A stretch of 64,000 bases of DNA, taken from the NCBI RefSeq assembly GCF_001305575.3, contig NZ_CP012373.2, positions 3,920,799 to 3,984,798 of the forward strand. The letters run 5' to 3'. The notes beneath the pieces are model-generated. The model was not told the origin of the DNA. It worked only from the letters and a program-made list of their open reading frames with translations, and ran no database searches. Shown here piece after piece: positions 57,571 to 64,000 of the stretch; within the stretch, counting starts at the first letter, position 1, and each line of letters begins with the position of its first letter. The stretch is from Beggiatoa leptomitoformis (GTDB lineage Bacteria > Pseudomonadota > Gammaproteobacteria > Beggiatoales > Beggiatoaceae). The position numbers and the translations under genes were made by a program.

Positions 57571-58851
57571 ATGCAACGACTTATTACCGCTATTATTTTT
57601 AGTCTATTCCTACACACCGCATGGGCTGTACCCGTGTTTCACGTTGATACACAACATAAAAATGGGCAAGACGTTGGTATCGAATTAGGTAAGGGGATTT
57701 TAGACAAAATTCCTGATTTTGGCGCGCAGGTGGACAAATTACTTGCAAGTCACTTTGATACATCTACTTATCAAACATTATTAGCCAACATAAAAAACTT
57801 TCGAGTAAAAATTCCTAAAGCCTATCAAGATGAATTAGAAGGACTTGCGACAATCGTCGTTTCCACCGCCAATAACCAACTGGGAGACGGAAAACTCTCT
57901 TTTGATGAATTATGGGCGTTTCAACACATTTTTGATAAAAATAACGTCATAAATGGTTCTGGATTAGGCGTATTTGGTGATTTAAACGGATTACAAACAC
58001 CAATTATTGGCAGAAATGTAGAGATAGAACCCAACGACGCATTACGTGCTTTACAAGCAATTACGGTTTATAAAAATCCGCTAAATACGGTTGTTAATAT
58101 TGGTTTTGCTGGTTATTTAGGGGTTATTTCAGGCTTTAACAGCGATGGGCTTTATGTTGGTTATTTCAGTGCAGGGGGTAACAATCTGGTTGATGATGTT
58201 GACGAATTAGTAAAACAATCAGCAACGTTTATGCTGCGTAAAGCCCTAGAAACGGGTAAAAATATTGGGCAAGCGACGAGTCTATTAATTCACGATATCT
58301 ATTACTCACCCCACAATATACTACTCGCTGACCCTAAAAATATTAATGTCTTAGAATACTCAAATACCACACAAATTCGCCAAGCAGACAGCCCCCTACA
58401 AACCGAAATGCCTTGGCATAACCCGCAACAATTGGCGGTTTTAAATTGTTTTGTCCACCGCGATTCCCCTGCAAATTGTATTGACATGGCAGACCGCGCC
58501 CGTTGGAACCAATTTGACAGCCTCGCAAATTTTAGCCCCGAAACACCTGCTAATGCGCTACAAATAATGCAAATTATGCGCAATCAAGAAAATATACCAT
58601 CAGAAGCCATTTTTACAAAAAATACCTTACAATCAATGGTTTTTGAACCGAAAACACGGCGTTTATTTCTTTATAATCAAACTGACAAAACGGCTGAACC
58701 GCCTGAATATCCCTTGTTTGCCGATATTGATAATCTTGTCGCTACCCCAGAATCTTATCTATCGCTGACACAAACGGATTATATTTTTATCATTGCGTTA
58801 TTTTTAAGCATGGTTGCCATTATGTTTTGGGTTGCTCGCATCCGCTGGTAG
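57571..58851 (+). CDS. Ntn-hydrolase-fold (C45/choloylglycine-hydrolase-like) membrane-anchored protein
   Basis: 426 residues. Signal peptide (MQRLITAIIFSLFLHTAWA), and a C-terminal membrane helix (FIIALFLSMVAIMFWVARIRW). The middle contains GRNVEIEP and GVISGFNSDGLYVGYFS, segments typical of C45 acyltransferases and related linear-amide hydrolases. The family's nucleophile Cys, expected some 15-20 residues before GRN, is absent; the site reads INGSGLGVFGD. Either Ser or Gly stands there, so it may be inactive or use another residue. The next gene (SyrD-like exporter) starts 10 bp later, so the two are one operon. Confidence 0.6.
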   Translation: MQRLITAIIFSLFLHTAWAVPVFHVDTQHKNGQDVGIELGKGILDKIPDFGAQVDKLLASHFDTSTYQTLLANIKNFRVKIPKAYQDELEGLATIVVSTANNQLGDGKLSFDELWAFQHIFDKNNVINGSGLGVFGDLNGLQTPIIGRNVEIEPNDALRALQAITVYKNPLNTVVNIGFAGYLGVISGFNSDGLYVGYFSAGGNNLVDDVDELVKQSATFMLRKALETGKNIGQATSLLIHDIYYSPHNILLADPKNINVLEYSNTTQIRQADSPLQTEMPWHNPQQLAVLNCFVHRDSPANCIDMADRARWNQFDSLANFSPETPANALQIMQIMRNQENIPSEAIFTKNTLQSMVFEPKTRRLFLYNQTDKTAEPPEYPLFADIDNLVATPESYLSLTQTDYIFIIALFLSMVAIMFWVARIRW

Positions 58852-58861
58852 GAAACACTTT

Positions 58862-60475
58862 ATGGAAATTATTCAATTTTTTAGACAAGAAACAAATATT
58901 CCAATTCATCGAGTTATAACGGTTGGAATAATTGCAGGTTTTGCCAATAGCATGTTATTAGCAATTATCAATATTGCCGCAGAACAAGTGGCGAATAGTG
59001 TTTTTGAAGTACAACTATTTGTCCTCTATGTTATTGCTTTTGGAATATTTGCTTATACACAACGTTATTTGATGATACGCACAACAACGTTAATTGAAGA
59101 AATTGTGCGCAAAATTCGTGTACGTTTAACCGACAAAATCCGCCATTGTGAACTGCGTTTTATTGAGGAAAGTGGACAATCCGACTTTTACGCACAAATC
59201 ACGCAACAAACCAGTTTAATTTCACAAATTTCATTACAAATGAGTCTGGCTATTCAATCACTATTTGTTGTATTGATTAGTCTATGTTATTTATTATTTA
59301 TTTCCCCCTTAAGTCTATTAATGGCGATTATCCTCTTAGGTATTAGTATTCCTATCCATGTACTTAATAATTATAAAGCGAAAGAAAAACATAGTATTGT
59401 TGCTAAACAACAAACCTTATTATTTGAATCTGTCGGAAATATTTTAAATGGTTTTAAAGAGTTAAAATTTAATTATAAGAAAAGTAATGCTGTTTTTGAG
59501 CATTTGCAAAAAGTTGCATGTCTCGCAGAGAGTGCGAAAATTGAAGCAACGTATGTTGAAGTGACCTTGATGACATTTGTTCGCTTGTCTTTTTATATCC
59601 TGATTGCGTTGTTAATTTTTGTTATTCCTGCGTTTTTTGAAAGTTATTCTGGCGAAGTATTTAAGGTAGTCGCAACCTCATTGTTTATTATGGGACCCTT
59701 AACAGTGACGGTGTTTTATATTCCAACGTTAAACTTAGCGAATATTACAATTAAGAATATTTATGCGTTAGAAGATAAAATTGAAAGTCATTTAGACAGT
59801 CAAGAACGCGATTTTGCCCCATTTACAACATTTAATAGTCTGCAACTAACCGATGTTAGCTTTTCTTATAAAAATGTAGATGGAAGTGAATCTTTTTTTA
59901 TCCAAAATATTAACTTAAGTCTTCAACAAGGCGAGATTTTATTTATTGTGGGTGGTAATGGGAGCGGTAAATCAACTTTACTTAAGGTATTGACAGGATT
60001 GTATTATCCAAGTGAAGGAACGATTCAACTGGACCAACAACTTATCGAACGGACGCATTATTATAATTATCGGGAATTATTTTCTACGATTTTTACCGAT
60101 TTCCATTTATTTAACCATTTGTATGGCTTAGATAATATTGACGAGAAAAGAGTTCATGCGTTATTGGCTGAATTAGAATTGAATGATAAACCACGCTTTA
60201 TTAATGGACAATTTACCAATCTTAATTTATCCACAGGACAGCGGAAACGGTTGGCATTATTAATCACCTTGTTAGAGGACAAGCCCATACTCATTTTAGA
60301 TGAGTTTGCCGCAGACCAAGACCCGAATTTTAGACAATATTTTTATGAAACCTTATTGCAAACGTTAAAAACCAATGGTAAAACCGTGATTGCCGTTACC
60401 CACGACGATAAATATTTCCATCTTGCTGATAGAGTAGTAAAAATGGATTATGGCAAATTGGTTGCTTATCCATAA
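58862..60475 (+). CDS. Cyclic-peptide-export-type ABC transporter (SyrD/PvdE-like)
   Basis: 537 residues from the ATG at 58862 with AGGA upstream; the frame from 58814 overlaps the previous gene. Six membrane helices in the first 290 residues are followed by the ATPase domain: Walker A GGNGSGKST, signature NLSTGQRKR (LSTGQ in place of LSGGQ), Walker B KPILILDEFAADQDP and a His-loop THDDKYFH. LSTGQ and DEFAADQDP are the marks of the SyrD/PvdE group that exports siderophore precursors and lipopeptides to the periplasm. No peptide synthetase gene is in the window. Fusion of the permease and ATPase is normal for the group. Confidence 0.82.
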   Translation: MEIIQFFRQETNIPIHRVITVGIIAGFANSMLLAIINIAAEQVANSVFEVQLFVLYVIAFGIFAYTQRYLMIRTTTLIEEIVRKIRVRLTDKIRHCELRFIEESGQSDFYAQITQQTSLISQISLQMSLAIQSLFVVLISLCYLLFISPLSLLMAIILLGISIPIHVLNNYKAKEKHSIVAKQQTLLFESVGNILNGFKELKFNYKKSNAVFEHLQKVACLAESAKIEATYVEVTLMTFVRLSFYILIALLIFVIPAFFESYSGEVFKVVATSLFIMGPLTVTVFYIPTLNLANITIKNIYALEDKIESHLDSQERDFAPFTTFNSLQLTDVSFSYKNVDGSESFFIQNINLSLQQGEILFIVGGNGSGKSTLLKVLTGLYYPSEGTIQLDQQLIERTHYYNYRELFSTIFTDFHLFNHLYGLDNIDEKRVHALLAELELNDKPRFINGQFTNLNLSTGQRKRLALLITLLEDKPILILDEFAADQDPNFRQYFYETLLQTLKTNGKTVIAVTHDDKYFHLADRVVKMDYGKLVAYP

Positions 60476-60553
60476 TGGCGAATCCTGTCTTATTTTGGTT
60501 TGATTATGTTTGTTATATAAACAATGTTTTACAATATGTTACGGAGTTTTATT

Positions 60554-60934
60554 GTGTCAAGAGCAATGCCTATTCCTACCGATATTAAGTTGCATCAAAA
60601 ATCTAAACATTTAGAAATCACTTTTGAATCAGGTGAGCATTTTGATTTTACTTGTGAATTTTTGCGCGTTTTTTCTCCTTCTGCGGAGGTGCGTGGACAT
60701 ACTGAAGCACAAGCGGTGTTACAAGTGGAAAAAGCGGCAGTCAATATTGAAAAAATTGAACCTGTTGGAACGTATGCGGTTATTTTATTTTTTGATGATG
60801 GACATAACACGGGCATTTATTCTTGGGATTGGTTATATCATTTGGGTATAAATCAGTCATCATTATGGACAACTTATTTGGCCGCGTTAGAAAAAGCGGG
60901 CAAAAGTCGTTTTGCGGTTACGCTTAAACATTAA
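60554..60934 (+). CDS. DUF971 family protein
   Basis: About 126 residues from the GTG at 60554, preceded by GGAG at 60543-60546; ATG 60566 (MPIPTDIKLH) is an alternative. The sequence KHLEITFESGEHFDFTCEFLRVFSPSAEV and VGTYAVILFFDDGHNTGIYSWDWLYHLG is DUF971, the N-terminal domain of gamma-butyrobetaine hydroxylases. Stand-alone members are near Fe-S or chaperone genes in some genomes; role unknown. Confidence 0.85.
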   Translation: MSRAMPIPTDIKLHQKSKHLEITFESGEHFDFTCEFLRVFSPSAEVRGHTEAQAVLQVEKAAVNIEKIEPVGTYAVILFFDDGHNTGIYSWDWLYHLGINQSSLWTTYLAALEKAGKSRFAVTLKH

Positions 60935-60955
60935 GCATCATGCTTGAGAAATATA

Positions 60956-62134
60956 ATGCCTCCCATCCCCTATACTGCCGCGTTATATCTTGCTGTTATT
61001 CAATTTTTATTTGCCAGTACATGGACGATATATGTGATTTATCTGCCACAGTTGCTGATGCAAGCAGGTATTGATAGCCAATGGTTACGTTGGATTTTAT
61101 TGTGTGACCAATTAACTTTTATTTTTATGGATATAGGCTTAGGCTTTGCTGCGGATAAAGTACAACGTGCAGTGGGCAAATTGGGTGGGGTGATATTAAA
61201 ATTTAGTCTGGTTTCTTGTGTCGCCTTTTTAGCCATTCCGCAAGGATTAAGTGCAACAGGGCTATTGGTTTTATTATTTATTTGGGTCATTAGTTCTTCT
61301 GCCTTGCGCGTGCCTCTCTTGGTATTATTGGGTAAATACACGGCTAAACCCCAGTTACCGATGGCAATTGCGTTGCAATCTGTGGGCTTAGCTGTTGCGG
61401 GTTCTATCGCTCCTTATTTGGGCATGTACTTAACGACGATAGACCCGCGCATTCCTTTTTTTATCAGTAGCATCACTTTATTATTAGCTATCAGCGGATT
61501 AGTTTATGTAGAAAAATGGTTGCAACGACAAGCAACGACAGCGACAAGTACCCCATCACCTGTTTTACCCGTTCCCCCAGTTATGTTATTTATTATCGCT
61601 TATTTATGTGCAGGCATTGGTTTTCAGGTTCATTCTGCATTTAATGGCACACCGCAACTTTTACAGTTTGTCAGTAAAGCTGAATTGCCGTATTTATTGC
61701 CTATTTTTTGGATAGGGTTCAATTTATTAATTTTTCCTATGGGTTTATTAATCAAACGGCTGGGTGTTTTTCCTGTTTTAATCGGGGTAAGTGTTCTTGC
61801 CGCAGGATGTGCATTTTTTGCAACCATTGCGACAACTTTAACGCAATTACTCATTGCGCAATTTTTTATGGGTGGATTTTGGGGCAGTATGTTTATTGCG
61901 GGTATCACTGCTGCATTAAATTTAGGCAAAACGGGCAAAGAAGGAATGATTTTAGGATTATGGTCTTCTATGTTAGCAATGGCCGCCTTTTTGCGGATTG
62001 GTTTGTCACTATCAGGCTGGCAAGAAACCACAGAAATACAAACACTATTGCCCTTACTGCCCGTTGTATTTTGGGCAAGTGTGGCAGGATTACTGATAAT
62101 TATGTTACGGATTTATCGCCAACCTGCTAGATAA
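60956..62134 (+). CDS. MFS transporter
   Basis: 392 residues from ATG 60956 (a TTG at 60944 adds four). Twelve hydrophobic helices fit the major facilitator superfamily. GLGFAADKVQRAVGKLGG between helices 2 and 3 resembles the MFS loop signature GxxxDRxGR. The substrate is unknown. It starts 21 bp after the DUF971 gene. Confidence 0.8.
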   Translation: MPPIPYTAALYLAVIQFLFASTWTIYVIYLPQLLMQAGIDSQWLRWILLCDQLTFIFMDIGLGFAADKVQRAVGKLGGVILKFSLVSCVAFLAIPQGLSATGLLVLLFIWVISSSALRVPLLVLLGKYTAKPQLPMAIALQSVGLAVAGSIAPYLGMYLTTIDPRIPFFISSITLLLAISGLVYVEKWLQRQATTATSTPSPVLPVPPVMLFIIAYLCAGIGFQVHSAFNGTPQLLQFVSKAELPYLLPIFWIGFNLLIFPMGLLIKRLGVFPVLIGVSVLAAGCAFFATIATTLTQLLIAQFFMGGFWGSMFIAGITAALNLGKTGKEGMILGLWSSMLAMAAFLRIGLSLSGWQETTEIQTLLPLLPVVFWASVAGLLIIMLRIYRQPAR

Positions 62135-62232
62135 ACACCTGCTTTTTAATTAAAAACCGTTTGAATTAGCTGATTTAAACAATGTATTTATCTCCTTTTA
62201 ATCGCTTAAGAAAATAAAAACCAAAGCAACCT

Positions 62233-63363
62233 ATGGCACGGCTTCAACCCCATCATTTTCAATATGATAACCCACTTATTTTAAGCAGTACTGCCTTGCT
62301 TTTGCTGGGATTACTGATGGTTGCATCGACATCGATTAATATCGCTGTCATGCAATTTAACGAACCGCTATATTTTTTCTGGCGACAACTGGTTTATATC
62401 ATAATTGCCTTAATTCTAACGGTAATAACGATACAAATTCCCTTAAAATGGTGGCAAACAACCAGTATTCCGCTTTTATTTTCAGGAATGCTCATGTTAT
62501 TACTGGTTGTGATTCCCGGTATTGGTCATGAAGTGAATGGCAGTATGCGCTGGTTTAGTCTAGGCTTTATGAGTATTCAACCCTCTGAACCAATGAAATT
62601 ATTTATGATTTTATTCGTTTCAGGCTATTTAATCCGTCGTAGTCACGAGGTGCAAGAATCGCTTAGCGGCTTTGTAAAACCGATGGCAATTGTTTGTATT
62701 ATTACAGGTTTATTACTGCTTGAACCTGACTATGGCGCGACAGTCGTCTTGTTTGGAACAGTGCTTGGCATGTTATTTCTAGCAGGCGTTCCGTTACGCC
62801 AATTTACCTCATGGATTGTAGTTGTATCCTTTGCCCTTGTATTATTAATGATTATTGCACCCTATCGTATTCAACGGCTCACCAGCTTTATGAATCCGTG
62901 GGCCGACCCTTTTGATAAGGGTTTTCAACTGGTACAAGCACTTATTGCGATTGGGCGCGGTGAACTTTTTGGTGTGGGATTAGGTCTAAGTGTGCAGAAA
63001 CTCACCTACCTACCTGAAGCACATACCGATTTTTTATTCGCCATTTTGGCTGAAGAGTTTGGTTTATTTGGCGTATTAATCGTGATTGGTTTATTTGTAT
63101 TCCTCATTCATCGCACCTTTGCAATTGCACTAAATGCAGAACGGCATGGAATGTACTACGCAGCCTATATTGCGTATGGAATTGGCTTATGTTTTGCGAT
63201 TCAAACCAGTATCAGCATGGGGGTAAATTTGGGTTTATTGCCAACCAAAGGGTTAACGCTACCGTTAATGAGCTATGGGGGGTCTAGCATGATAGTCAAT
63301 TGCATGATGTTGGGGTTTTTGCTACGAATTGATTATGAAGCGAAACGACTCAAATTTTCCTAG
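62233..63363 (+). CDS. ftsW: Peptidoglycan glycosyltransferase FtsW (SEDS family)
   Basis: 376 residues, ten membrane helices. LLLLGLLMVASTSI, GHEVNGSMRWFSLGFMSIQPSEPMK, LLLEPDYGATVV, LPEAHTDFLFAILAEEFG and GLTLPLMSYGGSSMIVN are SEDS motifs; LPLMSYGGSS and VNGSMRWF favour FtsW over RodA. It polymerises septal glycan with FtsI. It is not in a dcw cluster here: an MFS gene is before it and gspC after it, which is unusual for FtsW. RodA remains possible. Confidence 0.8.
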   Translation: MARLQPHHFQYDNPLILSSTALLLLGLLMVASTSINIAVMQFNEPLYFFWRQLVYIIIALILTVITIQIPLKWWQTTSIPLLFSGMLMLLLVVIPGIGHEVNGSMRWFSLGFMSIQPSEPMKLFMILFVSGYLIRRSHEVQESLSGFVKPMAIVCIITGLLLLEPDYGATVVLFGTVLGMLFLAGVPLRQFTSWIVVVSFALVLLMIIAPYRIQRLTSFMNPWADPFDKGFQLVQALIAIGRGELFGVGLGLSVQKLTYLPEAHTDFLFAILAEEFGLFGVLIVIGLFVFLIHRTFAIALNAERHGMYYAAYIAYGIGLCFAIQTSISMGVNLGLLPTKGLTLPLMSYGGSSMIVNCMMLGFLLRIDYEAKRLKFS

Positions 63364-63393
63364 TTTTTAAACAGATTATTTAAGGTTTTCCGC

Positions 63394-64000
63394 ATGACCA
63401 AAACGTTATTTCCTGCCTTTTCTTTCCTCCTGTCGCCACGCCTAGCAGTGATAGTAAACTTAATTCTATCTGCCATTATTGGTTATGCAGTGGTACAACT
63501 GGCTCTCTATTTAATTGATAAACAAACGATTAAAACATTGCCCATTCCACGCATGGCAATGACAACGACAACATCACCTGTCAAACCGCAGCCCTTATCT
63601 GTAGAACCCTTGTCTGGTCTGTTTGGACAATTGGTTATGACCGAACAACCCGCATTAAATACAACGCCACCCGATACCCCCTTAAATTTGAAACTGCATG
63701 GAATTTATTTTAACGATGAAAATCCGCAATTATCCTACGCCATGATTGCAACGCCTGATAAAGCAGATAAAACAGGACATTATAAAATAGATGAAGTATT
63801 GCCTTCAGGGGTGACTTTACATCAAATTCATGCAAAATACGTTATCTTAATGCGCAATGGACGCTATGAAACCTTAAGATTATTAAATAGTTCTACCGAT
63901 AACAAAATAATAACACCCAGTAACAGCAATAACACAACCGTTATTTCCCCGCCACCATTACCCACAACCACCACAACCGACAATAGCAGTAATACCCTTT
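63394..64000 (+). CDS. gspC: Type II secretion protein GspC (5' part, cut by window end)
   Basis: The frame is open from ATG 63394 to the end of the window (202 codons). A short cytoplasmic start, one membrane helix (LAVIVNLILSAIIGYAVVQL), a Pro/Thr-rich linker, then the homology region LNLKLHGIYFNDENPQLSYA and IDEVLPSGVTLHQIHAKYVI with RNGRYETLRL, which is the HR domain of GspC that contacts the secretin GspD. The end turns into a Thr/Ser/Asn-rich stretch. RBS is weak (AAGG). A gsp operon presumably continues beyond the window. Confidence 0.8.
   Translation, partial: MTKTLFPAFSFLLSPRLAVIVNLILSAIIGYAVVQLALYLIDKQTIKTLPIPRMAMTTTTSPVKPQPLSVEPLSGLFGQLVMTEQPALNTTPPDTPLNLKLHGIYFNDENPQLSYAMIATPDKADKTGHYKIDEVLPSGVTLHQIHAKYVILMRNGRYETLRLLNSSTDNKIITPSNSNNTTVISPPPLPTTTTTDNSSNTL

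Overview
The window looks like chromosome of an AT-leaning (about 40% GC by eye) gammaproteobacterium. The outer-membrane set (LpxK, TonB/ExbB, a TonB-dependent receptor, GspC), the CysB/CysD/CysN assimilation genes, PdxB, Orn and a sulfide:quinone-oxidoreductase-type flavoprotein fit a sulfur-oxidising member of the Thiotrichales such as a Beggiatoa relative. That placement is inference from gene content; no rRNA or other decisive marker is present.

Layout. 1-1.1 kb: two tandem Rpn-type (PD-(D/E)XK) nuclease genes, the first cut by the window edge. 1.3-4.6 kb: cysB divergent from cysD-cysN. 4.7-9.4 kb: nnr, orn, an M48 protease and a lipoprotein aminopeptidase. 9.4-12.5 kb: a 1,071-bp tandem duplication of another Rpn gene; the second copy is split by a complete 775-bp IS1-family element with an 8-bp target duplication. 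12.7-16.6 kb: a giant FAD/Fe-S dehydrogenase. 16.7-20 kb: a translationally coupled pair, a Sel1-repeat histidine-kinase-like protein and a receiver-like protein with a HEPN-type RNxxxH motif. This pair is the strongest candidate in the window for an undescribed signalling or defence module. 20-24.4 kb: PhyH dioxygenase, an orphan urease gamma subunit, sterol desaturase, then exbB-exbD-lpxK-Trm112. 24.5-31.8 kb: SQR-type flavoprotein, then a defence-like stretch: McrB-like AAA+ ATPase with no McrC, ZorA-like motor protein with no ZorB, an IS1 remnant, and hipA-hipB in inverted gene order. 31.8-41.2 kb: housekeeping genes (NDUFA9-like, BNR repeat protein, YejE/YejB permeases, DUF255 thioredoxin protein, PdxB). 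41.4-47.3 kb: another Rpn gene, groES-groEL behind a CIRCE-like operator, htpX, exbB-tonB. 47.6-50.2 kb: lexA followed by three unrecognised genes, two of which end in the same winged-helix-like module. 50.6-64 kb: TonB-dependent receptor, a 1,308-residue MscK-like channel, an Ntn-hydrolase-fold protein paired with a SyrD-like exporter, DUF971 protein, MFS transporter, ftsW and the start of gspC.

Recurrent themes are Rpn nucleases with variable Gly/Glu-rich tails (five loci), several small palindromic repeat families between genes (ACGGATA stems, GTCTGCATCAG elements, an IS1-end-like 90-bp element, a 172-bp palindrome), and incomplete versions of multi-gene systems (ureA, McrB, ZorA, ExbB-TonB). 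I see no tRNA, rRNA, CRISPR array or riboswitch.
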